64,000 bases of DNA from Pandoraea iniqua (GTDB taxonomy: Bacteria > Pseudomonadota > Gammaproteobacteria > Burkholderiales > Burkholderiaceae), in assembly GCF_902459685.1 (NCBI RefSeq), contig NZ_CABPSF010000010.1, forward strand, positions 62,001-126,000, read 5' to 3'. The translations under genes were made by a program, and so were the position numbers. This document shows, one piece after another, positions 11,123-20,236 of this stretch. Within the stretch, counting starts at the first letter, position 1, and every line of letters begins with the position of its first letter. The notes under the pieces were generated by a model. It was not told the DNA's origin. It ran no database searches and was given only the letters and a program-made list of their open reading frames with translations.

Positions 11123-11167
11123 CCGATCCCGACGTGCCGGCGCCTTGCAGGGCAGGGATCGGTTTTG
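11123..11167 (+). promoter_or_regulatory. Terminator-like hairpin between hisH and hisA
   Basis: CCGATCCC (11123-11130) pairs perfectly with GGGATCGG (11155-11162) and is followed directly by TTTTG. An inner TGCC/GGCA pairing can extend it. A -10-like TATACT lies at 11100-11105, just upstream. The structure sits in the 188-bp gap inside the his operon and could act as an attenuator or partial terminator before hisA. No short His-rich leader peptide is visible here. Confidence 0.5.
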
Positions 11168-11228
11168 CGTTGTCCGCGTTTTACGCGAATTCCTTTTACT
11201 TCCCACTAGCGACGTTTCACGATTGCCT

Positions 11229-11978
11229 ATGCTGCTCATCCCGGCCATCGACCTTAAAGACGGTCAATGTGTACGCCTTAAACAAGGCGACATGGATCAA
11301 GCCACTGTTTTCTCGGAGGACCCCGCTGCGATGGCCCGACATTGGGTCGAGCAGGGTGCACGCCGCCTCCATCTGGTGGACTTGAACGGCGCATTCGTTG
11401 GCAAGCCGCGTAACGAGGCTGCCATCCGCTCCATCATTCAGGAAGTGGGCGCAGACATCCCCGTGCAGCTGGGCGGTGGTATTCGCGACCTCAACACCAT
11501 CGAGCGCTATCTCGACGACGGCCTGTCGTACGTGATCATCGGCACGGCGGCGGTGAAGGACCCGGGCTTCCTGAAGGACGCTTGCAGCGCCTTCGGCGGC
11601 CACATCATCGTGGGTCTCGATGCCAAGGACGGCAAAGTGGCGACCGATGGCTGGAGCAAGCTGAGCGGTCACGAGGTCGTGGATCTCGCGCGCAAGTTCG
11701 AAGACTACGGCATCGAGTCGATCATCTACACCGACATCGGCCGTGACGGCATGCTGCAAGGCATCAACATCGAAGCGACCGTGCGTCTCGCGCAGGCCGT
11801 GACGGTGCCGGTGATCGCCAGCGGCGGCCTGTCGAACCTGGGTGACATCGACGCGTTGTGCGATGTGCAGAACGAAGGCGTTGAAGGCGTCATCTGCGGT
11901 CGCGCGATCTACTCGGGCGACCTGAATTTCTCGTCGGCGCAAACGCGTGCGGATGAGCTTTCCCAAGGAGCGGCATAA
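11229..11978 (+). CDS. hisA: ProFAR isomerase (phosphoribosylformimino-AICAR-P isomerase)
   Basis: A 249-residue beta/alpha barrel that performs the Amadori rearrangement of ProFAR to PRFAR. The catalytic pair is visible as Asp8 (IPAIDLKDG) and Asp131 (VGLDAKDG), with phosphate-binding loops LGGGIRD and ASGGLSN at the expected half-barrel positions. The ATG at 11229 is chosen because [12 protein letters not shown] is the family start. Confidence 0.97.
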   Translation: MLLIPAIDLKDGQCVRLKQGDMDQATVFSEDPAAMARHWVEQGARRLHLVDLNGAFVGKPRNEAAIRSIIQEVGADIPVQLGGGIRDLNTIERYLDDGLSYVIIGTAAVKDPGFLKDACSAFGGHIIVGLDAKDGKVATDGWSKLSGHEVVDLARKFEDYGIESIIYTDIGRDGMLQGINIEATVRLAQAVTVPVIASGGLSNLGDIDALCDVQNEGVEGVICGRAIYSGDLNFSSAQTRADELSQGAA

Positions 11979-12016
11979 GCGAGCTCACGGCTGCGGCCGT
12001 CTCGTGTGCCAACATC

Positions 12017-12790
<774 letters not shown>

Positions 12791-12807
12791 ACGGGAATCG
12801 ACGGATC

Positions 12808-13206
12808 ATGACGCAAGACTGGCTGGACAAGGTAAGTTGGGACGCGGCGGGCCTCGTGCCCGTGATCGCGCAGGAAGTCGGCAGCAACGACGTGCTGATG
12901 TTCGCGTGGATGAACCGTGAAGCGCTTGCGCGCACGGTCGAGACCCGCGAGGCCGTCTACTACTCGCGCTCACGCAAACGCCTGTGGCACAAGGGCGAAG
13001 AGTCGGGCCACGTGCAGAAAGTGCACGAGATTCGCCTCGATTGCGACGAAGACGTGGTGCTGCTGAAGGTCGAGCAGATCGACGGCATTGCGTGCCATAC
13101 CGGCCGCCATTCCTGTTTCTTCCAGAAGTTCGAGGGCACTGTCGAGGATGGCCAGTGGGCCACCGTCGAGCCGGTGCTCAAAGACCCGCACAAGATCTAT
13201 AAGTGA
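12808..13206 (+). CDS. hisI: Phosphoribosyl-AMP cyclohydrolase
   Basis: A 132-residue monofunctional HisI, opening the adenine ring of PR-AMP. The zinc and magnesium sites are visible as LDCDEDVV and the paired cysteines in [12 protein letters not shown]. hisE is a separate gene here rather than fused as in enterobacteria. The ATG at 12808 gives the family start [11 protein letters not shown]. Confidence 0.96.
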   Translation: MTQDWLDKVSWDAAGLVPVIAQEVGSNDVLMFAWMNREALARTVETREAVYYSRSRKRLWHKGEESGHVQKVHEIRLDCDEDVVLLKVEQIDGIACHTGRHSCFFQKFEGTVEDGQWATVEPVLKDPHKIYK

Positions 13207-13211
13207 GCACC

Positions 13212-13568
13212 ATGAACGATACGCTTGCGCGTGTTGCCGAAGTGATCGCCTCGCGTCGTGGCGGCGATCCGGACAAATCGTACGTCGCGCGCCTGTTTCA
13301 CAAGGGTGACGATGCGATTTGCAAGAAGATCGGCGAAGAAGCCACCGAAGTGGTGCTCGCCGCCAAGGACATCCGCATCGGCGGTGCAGACAATCTGCGC
13401 CAGAAGCTGGTCAACGAGACGGCGGACCTGTGGTTCCACTGCATGGTGCTGCTCGCCCACCACGACCTGAGCCCGGACGAAGTGCTCGCCGAACTGGCAC
13501 GCCGTGAAGGCCTCTCGGGGCTGACGGAAAAGGCCCAGCGGGGCACGCGCGGCGAACACGCGGACTGA
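13212..13568 (+). CDS. hisE: Phosphoribosyl-ATP pyrophosphatase
   Basis: A 118-residue MazG-fold enzyme hydrolysing PR-ATP to PR-AMP. The metal-binding helices read [15 protein letters not shown] and [15 protein letters not shown] use the ATG at 13212; a GTG at 13203 overlapping the hisI stop (GTGA) is an equally plausible coupled start that would add three residues. It is the last his gene of the cluster. Confidence 0.95.
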   Translation: MNDTLARVAEVIASRRGGDPDKSYVARLFHKGDDAICKKIGEEATEVVLAAKDIRIGGADNLRQKLVNETADLWFHCMVLLAHHDLSPDEVLAELARREGLSGLTEKAQRGTRGEHAD

Positions 13569-13608
13569 CGCAACGGTAATCTGGCGCGCCGGCATCGATT
13601 GTCGGCAC

Positions 13609-13648
13609 GCCGGAATGCCGTTATGCCGGAATGCCGGTAAGCCGGCGC
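13609..13648 (+). repeat. GCCGG-rich direct repeats after hisE
   Basis: The 12-mer GCCGGAATGCCG occurs twice, at 13609-13620 and 13625-13636, inside a 140-bp gap crowded with CCGGC/GCCGG words that can pair into several hairpins. It probably forms a weak transcript-end structure after hisE. No T tract follows. Confidence 0.45.
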
Positions 13649-13712
13649 CGCACACACTGTACCGATTCGACATGCCGGCGCATCACGCCGGCAGACGCGA
13701 GGGAGACCATCC

Positions 13713-14135
13713 ATGAACGATCCGCAGACCCCCGGTACGACCCATCCTTCCGGCAGCACCGGCAACGCCGGCAACCCTTACGTCGTCAATGCGCCCACGA
13801 CCGAGCAGGAGCGCGCGCTGCGCAAGCTCACGCACGTGCTCTACGCGCTGTACGCCCTGTTCTGGCTGACCGGCGGCGTGACGGCCATCGTGGCGATCAT
13901 CATCAACTACATCAAGCGTGACGACACGGTCGGCACGCTGTACGCGTCGCATTTCACGTGGCAGATCCGCACCTTCTGGTGGTCGGTGCTGTGGGGTGTG
14001 CTGGGCGTGGCGTTGGCGGTGGTGATGGTCGGCTTCGCGATTCTCTGGGTGCTCGGCATCTGGACGCTGTACCGGATCGTGAAGGGCTGGCTCTATCTGA
14101 ACGACAACAAGCCGATGTACGCGGCACGCACCTGA
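13713..14135 (+). CDS. DUF4870-like small membrane protein
   Basis: A 140-residue protein: a hydrophilic, Thr/Gly/Asn-rich N-terminus of about 45 residues, then three hydrophobic segments (VLYALYALFWLTGGV, the IVAIIINYI extension, and a long VLWGVLGVALAVVMVGFAILWVLGI) and a short basic C-terminus. The pattern and the SHFTWQIRTFWW block fit the DUF4870 group of uncharacterised membrane proteins. Function unknown. It lies between hisE and hinT in the same direction. Confidence 0.8.
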   Translation: MNDPQTPGTTHPSGSTGNAGNPYVVNAPTTEQERALRKLTHVLYALYALFWLTGGVTAIVAIIINYIKRDDTVGTLYASHFTWQIRTFWWSVLWGVLGVALAVVMVGFAILWVLGIWTLYRIVKGWLYLNDNKPMYAART

Positions 14136-14229
14136 TCGCTGACGCAGACGGCCCGGTTTGATCGAGGCCGTCGATTTGGGTTCGTCGATGGGTTCGTCGA
14201 TTTGAGGTATTGGAGAGGAAGACATCCGC

Positions 14230-14604
14230 ATGACGCACGACAACTGTATCTTCTGCAAAATCGTCGCCGGGCAGATCCCGAGCACGCAGGTGTATGCCGA
14301 TGACGACGTGATTGTGTTCAAAGACATCAATCCGGCGGCCGACCTGCACCTGCTCATGGTGCCGCGCAAGCACATCGCCACGTTGCAGGACGCCCAGCCG
14401 GAAGATCAGGCATTGCTCGGCAAGATGCTGCTGCTCGCGCCGAAGCTTGCTGCCGAGCAGGGTTACGCCTATGACGGCGACCCTGAGAACGTCGACGGCA
14501 ACGGCTTCCGGGTGGTCGTGAACAACGGCCCGGGCGGCGGACAAGAGGTTTATCATCTTCACATGCATATTCTTGCCGGCCCGCGGCCGTGGAAGCGCAT
14601 GTGA
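14230..14604 (+). CDS. hinT: HIT-family nucleotide-binding protein (HinT)
   Basis: A 124-residue histidine-triad hydrolase of the purine-nucleoside phosphoramidase type. The triad YHLHMHILAGPRPW lies near the C-terminus, and the N-terminal CIFCKIVAGQIPS with its CxxC is typical of HinT. A good Shine-Dalgarno (GGAGAGGAAG) precedes the ATG. It is found near his and tat genes in many betaproteobacteria, with no direct link to histidine synthesis. Confidence 0.93.
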   Translation: MTHDNCIFCKIVAGQIPSTQVYADDDVIVFKDINPAADLHLLMVPRKHIATLQDAQPEDQALLGKMLLLAPKLAAEQGYAYDGDPENVDGNGFRVVVNNGPGGGQEVYHLHMHILAGPRPWKRM

Positions 14605-14872
14605 GGCAAATGATGTGAAGCACCGGCGGGATGCGGAAGATTGCCGCAGATCGCCGGTTCACGGTGCGCTAGTGCCGCATCGGGAAAGGTTTCACGAAAC
14701 ATTTATTTCTACCCGGCGTCCGACGCGGTTACGATGCTGGACGTGACGCCCGATGTGCCACAATGGGGCACATTGCAGGGCTCACACGGGCAAATACAAT
14801 GCATCGGACGGGGTTGTCCGATAAGACCCTCGCCGCCAGGCGGCCGGGGCGAATCACGCAAGGAGAGTGGTC

Positions 14873-15118
14873 ATGGGTTCGTTGAGTATTTGGCACTGGC
14901 TGATCGTGCTGGTGATCGTGATGATGGTTTTTGGCACCAAGAAGCTGCGTAACATGGGCAGCGATCTGGGCGGTGCGGTCAAGGGCTTCAAAGACGGCAT
15001 GAAGGAAGGCGAAAGCGCCCCGGCCGCCAAGGAAGACCCGATGACGGCCAAGGAACTGCGCGACTCGACGACCATCGACGTGCAGGCCAAGGACGCGAGC
15101 AACAACAAGCAAGGCTAA
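14873..15118 (+). CDS. tatA: Sec-independent translocase subunit TatA
   Basis: An 81-residue protein with one N-terminal membrane helix ([21 protein letters not shown]), the hinge [14 protein letters not shown] and an amphipathic helix ([13 protein letters not shown]) followed by a polar tail. TatA forms the pore element for folded, twin-arginine substrates. AAGGAGAG sits just before the ATG at 14873, which is therefore preferred over a GTG at 14867. First gene of tatABC. This window encodes at least three likely Tat substrates: the Rieske protein PetA, the amine oxidase and PhoD. Confidence 0.95.
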   Translation: MGSLSIWHWLIVLVIVMMVFGTKKLRNMGSDLGGAVKGFKDGMKEGESAPAAKEDPMTAKELRDSTTIDVQAKDASNNKQG

Positions 15119-15130
15119 GTCGGCGTCGAC

Positions 15131-15673
15131 ATGATCGATCTCGGCCTTTCCAAACTGATGTTGATCGGCGTTGTGGCGCTGGTCGTGATCGGTCCCGAGC
15201 GTCTGCCGAAGGTGGCACGCACGGCGGGCGCGCTGTTTGGCCGCGCCCAGCGTTACATCAACGATGTGAAGGCCGAGGTGGGCCGCGAGATGGAGCTCGA
15301 CGAACTTCGCAACATGCGAAGCGAGTTCGAGAACGCGGCACGCAGCGCCCAGAGCACGGTTCAGAAACATCTGAATGAGCAGGAGTCCTCGCTCAACGAG
15401 GCCTGGGCAAGCGCCACGGGTACGTCGACCAGCGAGATCGCCGGGGGCGGCACCGATGCCGCGACCGGATACTCCGACAGCTACCTCGCCGAGCCGGTCG
15501 TCACGTCCGGCATTCGTGCGTCGACCAAGCGCCGCAACTGGCGCGTGCGCCGCAATGCAACGCCGGTGTGGTTCAAGCAGGCCAGCGCCACGCGCACGAA
15601 AGTGCAGTCAGGCGCGGCGCGGGTCGCGCGGCACACGCCGGCCAAGCTGCGCCGGCCCGTCAAGTTCTTCTGA
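15131..15673 (+). CDS. tatB: Sec-independent translocase subunit TatB
   Basis: A 180-residue protein with the TatB start MIDLGLSKLMLIGVVALVVIGPERLPKVAR (membrane helix, the conserved Glu and the GPERLP hinge), a charged amphipathic helix and a long variable tail rich in Ser/Thr then Arg/Lys. TatB with TatC forms the receptor for twin-arginine signals. It begins 12 bp after tatA. Confidence 0.95.
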   Translation: MIDLGLSKLMLIGVVALVVIGPERLPKVARTAGALFGRAQRYINDVKAEVGREMELDELRNMRSEFENAARSAQSTVQKHLNEQESSLNEAWASATGTSTSEIAGGGTDAATGYSDSYLAEPVVTSGIRASTKRRNWRVRRNATPVWFKQASATRTKVQSGAARVARHTPAKLRRPVKFF

Positions 15674-15738
15674 GGCGCGTGCGCACCTTACTTCCCGCCA
15701 CCTTGCGCCGTACCGGCCTCATTCCTGGATAAGTCGAC

Positions 15739-16524
15739 GTGAGCGACGACAAGCAAACCCCTGACGGGGGCACCGAAGAGACTTTCATCTCGCACCTGAT
15801 CGAGCTGCGCAACCGCATCATTCGCGCGGGTGCCGCGGTGATCGTGGTGTTCCTCTCGCTGGTGTATTGGGCACCGGACATCTTCCGCCTGCTCTCGCGC
15901 CCGCTGACGCAATCGCTGCCCGCTGGCGGCAAGATGATCGTCACCGACATCACCGGGTCGTTCTTCGTCCCGATGAAAGTCACGATGATGGTCGCGTTCG
16001 TGATCGCACTGCCCATCGTGCTGTATCAGGCATGGGCGTTTGTCGCGCCGGGGCTGTATCAGCACGAGAAGAAGCTGGTGTTTCCGCTGGTAGTGAGCAG
16101 TTACTCGCTGTTCTTGATCGGCATGGCGTTCGCGTACTTTCTGGTGTTCCCGACCGTGTTCCACTTCATGGCGCACTACAACGCGCCGTTGGGCGCGGAG
16201 ATGAACACCGATATCGACAATTACGTGAGTTTTGTCCTGACCATGTTCCTATGCTTCGGGGTGACCTTCGAAGTGCCGGTGGTCGTGGTGGTGCTGGCGC
16301 GCATGGGTGTTGTGAGCATCGAGAAGCTCAAGCAGATTCGCCCTTACGTGATCGTCGGTGCCTTCGTGCTCGCCGCCGTGGTGACGCCGCCGGACATGCT
16401 CTCGCAGCTGATGCTGGCCATTCCGCTCTGTATCCTTTACGAGCTGGGCCTGATCGCCGCACGGATCTTCGTCAAGCAAGGGCACACGAACGAAGAGAAA
16501 GAGAACGGGCAGGCAACGCCGTAA
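15739..16524 (+). CDS. tatC: Sec-independent translocase subunit TatC
   Basis: A 261-residue protein with six membrane segments, the core twin-arginine receptor. The conserved N-terminal FISHLIELRNRIIR and first periplasmic loop region SLPAGGKMIVTD are present. The start is a GTG at 15739 giving MSDDKQTPDGG; no in-frame ATG fits. It ends the tat operon before a strong terminator. Confidence 0.96.
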   Translation: MSDDKQTPDGGTEETFISHLIELRNRIIRAGAAVIVVFLSLVYWAPDIFRLLSRPLTQSLPAGGKMIVTDITGSFFVPMKVTMMVAFVIALPIVLYQAWAFVAPGLYQHEKKLVFPLVVSSYSLFLIGMAFAYFLVFPTVFHFMAHYNAPLGAEMNTDIDNYVSFVLTMFLCFGVTFEVPVVVVVLARMGVVSIEKLKQIRPYVIVGAFVLAAVVTPPDMLSQLMLAIPLCILYELGLIAARIFVKQGHTNEEKENGQATP

Positions 16525-16577
16525 CGACGTGACGACATAACGACGTGATGAAGGTGTGAGTCCCCACGAGTAATAAA

Positions 16578-16607
16578 GAAAGCACGGGCTGCGTCCCGTG
16601 CTTTTTT
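16578..16607 (+). terminator. Intrinsic terminator after tatC
   Basis: AAGCACGGG (16580-16588) pairs with CCCGTGCTT (16595-16603) and is followed by a T tract; an A tract upstream makes it work both ways, which suits the convergent degS-like gene. Confidence 0.9.
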
Positions 16608-16772
16608 ATTGCCCATGGCAATCCGGTGCGAAGCCGGTGGCGATGCCAGACGCGGTGGACAAACGCGGTGGACAAACGCAGCGGCCAAACGCGGCCGGCC
16701 AAACAAAAACGGCCGCGCCGAAGCGCAGCCGTTCTGTCGTTCCGACACCGGGGTGTGAACCCCAGCTTGCCG

Positions 16773-17990
16773 TCAGTCGGCGCCGTTCTCGTCGTTGCTG
16801 TCGTCGTCGTCCTGCGCAGGGCGCTTGGGCGGCGGCGGACGCTTGCCGATGGTCACCGTCAGGTCCAGCTCCTTCTTCTTGCGCGTGACGTGGATCTTCG
16901 CCTGCGTACCCGGCTTGATCTGCGCGATCACGTTGAGCAACTCGGTCGTGTCGCGGATCGACTCGTCGTTGACCTTGGTCAGGATATCGCCCGGCTGCAC
17001 GCCCGCCTTATCCGCCGGCCCGCCTTGCACAACACCGGCGATGATCACGCCCGAGTCTTGCTGCAAGCCGAACGATTCGGCGATATCTGACGTGATGTCC
17101 TGCGGCTCGACACCGACCCAGCCGCGCGTGACCGTGCCGCTGGTGATGATGCTCTCGAGTACCGTACGTGCCGTCGACACCGGAATGGCGAAGCCGATCC
17201 CCATGTTGCCGCCGCTGCGCGAGTAGATCGCCGTGTTGATACCGAGCAGGTTGCCGTTCACGTCGACCAGCGCGCCGCCCGAGTTACCGGGGTTGATCGC
17301 CGCATCCGTCTGGATGAAGTTCTCGAAGGTGCTGATGTCGAGGTGATTGCGGCCGAGCGCGCTGATGATGCCCATCGTCACCGTCTGGCCAACACCGAAC
17401 GGGTTCCCGATGGCGAGCACCACGTCGCCGACGCGTACCTGATCCATGCGGCCGAGCGTGATGGCAGGCAGGTTGTCCAGCGTGATCTTGAGCACGGCCA
17501 GATCGGTCTCGGGGTCGCTGCCGACGAGCTTCGCGCGGGCTTTTCGGCCATCCGCGAGGGCGACTTCGATCTCGTCGGCGCCGTCCACCACGTGATGATT
17601 CGTGAGAATATAGCCTTCACTGCTGACGATCACGCCCGAGCCGAGGCTCGAGACCGGGTCTTGCCGCACCGTGCCGCCGCCGTCGCCGAAGAAGTAACGG
17701 AACAGCGGATCATCAAGGCGCGGGTCGCGATTCTGCTTTTGTTCCTTGCTGGAAAAAATGCTGACGACCGCGGGCATGGCCTTTTGCGCGCCGTCGGCGT
17801 AGGAGCCGGTAGCCGGCTTGTCCGACAGGCTGGGAGCGACTTCCTGAAGGGCGATGATCGGGTTGGCCAACTGTTTGCCGAACGAACCCTGGCGTTGCAA
17901 CCACTGCGGCTTGAGCGTGGCAATGATGAAGAGCAACGCAAGCAGCACGGTGACCGCTTGCGCGAACAGTAGCCAGAAGCGTCTGAGCAT
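16773..17990 (-). CDS. Membrane-anchored trypsin-like protease, DegS/AlgW type
   Basis: A 405-residue S1C protease: an N-terminal membrane anchor ([20 protein letters not shown]), a trypsin-like domain with the triad His ([12 protein letters not shown]), Asp ([10 protein letters not shown]) and Ser ([11 protein letters not shown]), and a single PDZ domain near residues 300-380 ([23 protein letters not shown]). One PDZ plus an anchor is the DegS/AlgW layout that senses misfolded porins and starts regulated proteolysis of the anti-sigma factor RseA/MucA; DegP has two PDZ domains. The C-terminus is an acidic tail. The start MLRRFW at 17990 is preferred over an upstream in-frame ATG at 18062, which would overlap the divergent gene. 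Confidence 0.92.
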   Translation of the reverse strand: MLRRFWLLFAQAVTVLLALLFIIATLKPQWLQRQGSFGKQLANPIIALQEVAPSLSDKPATGSYADGAQKAMPAVVSIFSSKEQKQNRDPRLDDPLFRYFFGDGGGTVRQDPVSSLGSGVIVSSEGYILTNHHVVDGADEIEVALADGRKARAKLVGSDPETDLAVLKITLDNLPAITLGRMDQVRVGDVVLAIGNPFGVGQTVTMGIISALGRNHLDISTFENFIQTDAAINPGNSGGALVDVNGNLLGINTAIYSRSGGNMGIGFAIPVSTARTVLESIITSGTVTRGWVGVEPQDITSDIAESFGLQQDSGVIIAGVVQGGPADKAGVQPGDILTKVNDESIRDTTELLNVIAQIKPGTQAKIHVTRKKKELDLTVTIGKRPPPPKRPAQDDDDSNDENGAD

Positions 17991-18008
17991 GAAAGAGCGA
18001 GACCTTAT

Positions 18009-18758
18009 ATGAATCGTGTTGAACTCGAATTGTATCTGAACGATACCCTGCAAATCGCGCAATTTCGCGATTACTGCCCCAACGGCCTACAGGTTGAAGG
18101 GCGCAATGAGATCCGCAAAATCGCCAGCGGCGTGACCGCCAGTCTGGCGTTTCTCGAAGCGGCGCGTGACTGGGGCGCCGACGCGGTCATCGTCCATCAC
18201 GGCTATTTCTGGAAGAACGAAGATGCCCGTGTTGTGGGGATGAAACGCCGTCGCCTCGGCTTGCTGATCGACAACGACATCAACTTGTTCGCCTTCCATT
18301 TGCCACTCGACGCACACCCTGAGTTGGGCAACAACGCGCAACTCGGCAAACTGCTGGAATTCGCCGACGATGGCGGCCGTTTCGGCCCTGATCAGCTCGG
18401 ATGGCTCGGCAAGCCCGTGCAGCCCACGACCTTGGCCGAACTCGCCGCCCATGTCGAAGCGACACTGGGCCGCACGCCGCTCATGCTGGGTGAGCCCGAT
18501 CGCGCCGTCCGGCGAGTCGCGTGGTGCACGGGAGGCGCGCAGGGCTTCTTCGACGCCGCCATTGCAGCAGGGGCGGACGTCTACATCAGCGGTGAGGTGT
18601 CCGAGCCGACCACCCACCTCGCGCACGAGAGCGGCGTCGGGTATCTGGCGGCAGGGCACCACGCCACGGAGCGCGGCGGGGCGAGGGCGGTTGGCGAACA
18701 CGTCGCCGAACGCTTCGGTCTCGAACACAAATTTTTCGACATGCCTAACCCGGTCTGA
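18009..18758 (+). CDS. Nif3-like dinuclear metal-centre protein (YbgI family)
   Basis: A 249-residue Nif3 family protein: hexameric, toroidal, with a dinuclear metal site. The expected residues are visible in [10 protein letters not shown], in [14 protein letters not shown] and near the C-terminus in [11 protein letters not shown]. Biochemical role is uncertain; GTP cyclohydrolase-like hydrolase activity has been proposed for members. It diverges from the degS-like gene with only 18 bp between start codons, so promoters must lie inside the opposite coding regions or be shared. Confidence 0.92.
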   Translation: MNRVELELYLNDTLQIAQFRDYCPNGLQVEGRNEIRKIASGVTASLAFLEAARDWGADAVIVHHGYFWKNEDARVVGMKRRRLGLLIDNDINLFAFHLPLDAHPELGNNAQLGKLLEFADDGGRFGPDQLGWLGKPVQPTTLAELAAHVEATLGRTPLMLGEPDRAVRRVAWCTGGAQGFFDAAIAAGADVYISGEVSEPTTHLAHESGVGYLAAGHHATERGGARAVGEHVAERFGLEHKFFDMPNPV

Positions 18759-18790
18759 GTCTGTCTGAGTCTGTCTGAGTCTGTCTGAAT
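18751..18790 (+). repeat. 10-bp tandem repeat across the nif3 stop
   Basis: The unit CTGTCTGAGT occurs four times in a row (18751-18790; first and last units differ by one base). The first copy supplies the TGA stop of the Nif3-like gene. Gain or loss of a 10-bp unit would change only the untranslated tail, because the stop is in the first unit. Confidence 0.85.
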
Positions 18791-18820
18791 CGGGGCGGCG
18801 GGGTTGGGCCAGTGTCGAAG

Positions 18821-18850
18821 GCCAGCCACCGCGCAACGCGGGTGGCTGGC
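18821..18850 (+). terminator. Hairpin between convergent nif3-like gene and mscL
   Basis: GCCAGCCACC (18821-18830) pairs perfectly with GGTGGCTGGC (18841-18850). There is no T tract, so it is a weak or Rho-assisted terminator candidate serving two convergent genes. Confidence 0.55.
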
Positions 18851-18866
18851 AGGCTGCGAAGAAAAC

Positions 18867-19313
18867 TCAGCCGTTCTGCTTCTTGAGGCTGTCGCGGATT
18901 TCGCGCAGCAGAACGATGTCTTCCGGCGTCGGGGCCGGTGCCGCCGGGGCTTCCGGGGCCGGGCGCTTCAGGCGGTTGATCTGCTTGACCATCACGAAGA
19001 TGATGAACGCCAGAATGATGAAGTTGATGGCGACCGTGATGAAGTTGCCGTAACCGAAGACGGCAACGCCGGCTTTGGTCAGATCGGCGTACGACGTGGG
19101 GTTGCCCTTGAAGTCGGGCGGGATGGCGCCGAGCAGAATAAATTTGCTCGAGAAGTCGAGGCCACCGAAGATGGCGCCGACAATCGGCATGATGAGGTCT
19201 TTGACGACCGAGTCGACGATCTTGCCGAATGCCGCGCCGATGATCACACCGACGGCCAGATCGACCACATTGCCTTTGACGGCAAATTCCTTGAATTCCG
19301 ACATGAAGCTCAT
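18867..19313 (-). CDS. mscL: Large-conductance mechanosensitive channel
   Basis: A 148-residue MscL: cytoplasmic N-terminal helix [30 protein letters not shown] (TM1 with the tightly packed Gly/Ala/Val gate), a periplasmic loop, TM2 ([24 protein letters not shown]) and a C-terminal helical bundle ([19 protein letters not shown]). It releases osmolytes under hypo-osmotic shock. The start may be MSFMSEF at 19313 or MSEF three codons later. Confidence 0.96.
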   Translation of the reverse strand: MSFMSEFKEFAVKGNVVDLAVGVIIGAAFGKIVDSVVKDLIMPIVGAIFGGLDFSSKFILLGAIPPDFKGNPTSYADLTKAGVAVFGYGNFITVAINFIILAFIIFVMVKQINRLKRPAPEAPAAPAPTPEDIVLLREIRDSLKKQNG

Positions 19314-19619
19314 GCCATTCCTCCGCTGTTTTAATGAGGGCCGGGGGCGCGCACAGTAGCTGTCACCGGGGTGAGACAGGGAAAATGATGACTAAATGTC
19401 GTGCACGCGTCAACGAAAGCGGCGATCATAGCGACTCTCGTGCAGCATCCCAGAAGCGAAACCCCGGGTGAGCATCAGCCGCCCGCAGGGTACGTTAATC
19501 CTTTGAAAATACGCGAAAACCACTAGGAGACTGGGGCGTTTAGCCGTTGTTTCAGGCATTTACGCTCGCGTATGATTTAAGGTTGACGGAAATACCAAAT
19601 CAACCGTGTGGGGCTTGTG
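19314..19619 (+). promoter_or_regulatory. Divergent mscL-petA intergenic region with petA promoter
   Basis: This 306-bp region has no gene. A sigma-70-like promoter for petA is visible: TTGTTT at 19547-19552, an 18-bp spacer and TATGAT at 19571-19576, giving a leader of about 40 nt. Nothing else recognisable lies in the mscL half. Confidence 0.55.
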
Positions 19620-20234
19620 ATGAGTGACAATCAAGAAAAGGCCGTCGACAGTAGCCGCCGGAATCTGCTGATTGCAACGTCCGTAGCTGGAGGCGTGGGC
19701 GGCGTTGCAACACTTGTTCCTTTCGTCAGTTCTCTGGAACCCTCTGAGCGAGCCAAGGCGGGCGGTGCGCCGGTCGAGGCCGATATCAGTAATCTCAAGC
19801 CCGGTGAAAAAATGACCGTGGCGTGGCGTGGTCTGCCGGTGTGGATCGTGCGCCGCACGCCGGCGGAAATGGATTCGCTGTCCAAAGTGACGGGCGAACT
19901 CGCTGATCCGGACTCCAAGGAGACGTTCTCCTACCCGATGCCCGAGTACTGCAAGAACGCGTTCCGGGCGCGTGCCGAGCATAAGGATCTGCTCGTTGTG
20001 GTCGGCATCTGTACCCATCTGGGGTGCATCCCATCGGGTCCTTACGACGCCAATACCATCCCAGCATTGGGGCACGACCCGGGCTTCCTGTGCCCGTGCC
20101 ATGGTTCTACGTACGACATGTCGGGCCGCGTGTTCAAGAACAAGCCGGCACCGAAGAATCTCGACGTTCCTCGTTTCATGTTCGTGAACGACACCCGGCT
20201 CGTGATCGGTAAAGACGAAAAAGGAGAAGCGTAA
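19620..20234 (+). CDS. petA: Ubiquinol-cytochrome c reductase Rieske iron-sulfur subunit
   Basis: A 204-residue Rieske protein of the bc1 complex, oxidising ubiquinol at the Qo site. A twin-arginine N-terminus (SSRRNLLIATSVAGGVGGVATLVPF) serves as membrane anchor and Tat signal. The [2Fe-2S] ligands are in CTHLGCIP and CPCHGSTYD, including the disulfide cysteines. The ATG at 19620 (MSDNQEKAVDSSRRN) is preferred; in-frame GTG codons lie 3 and 12 bp upstream. First gene of petABC. Confidence 0.96.
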   Translation: MSDNQEKAVDSSRRNLLIATSVAGGVGGVATLVPFVSSLEPSERAKAGGAPVEADISNLKPGEKMTVAWRGLPVWIVRRTPAEMDSLSKVTGELADPDSKETFSYPMPEYCKNAFRARAEHKDLLVVVGICTHLGCIPSGPYDANTIPALGHDPGFLCPCHGSTYDMSGRVFKNKPAPKNLDVPRFMFVNDTRLVIGKDEKGEA

Positions 20235-20236
20235 CC

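Noticed and set aside
13580-13712. GCCGG repeats after hisE as a CRISPR or mobile repeat
   Set aside because: Repeat units are too short and irregular, with no spacers, cas genes or target-site duplications.
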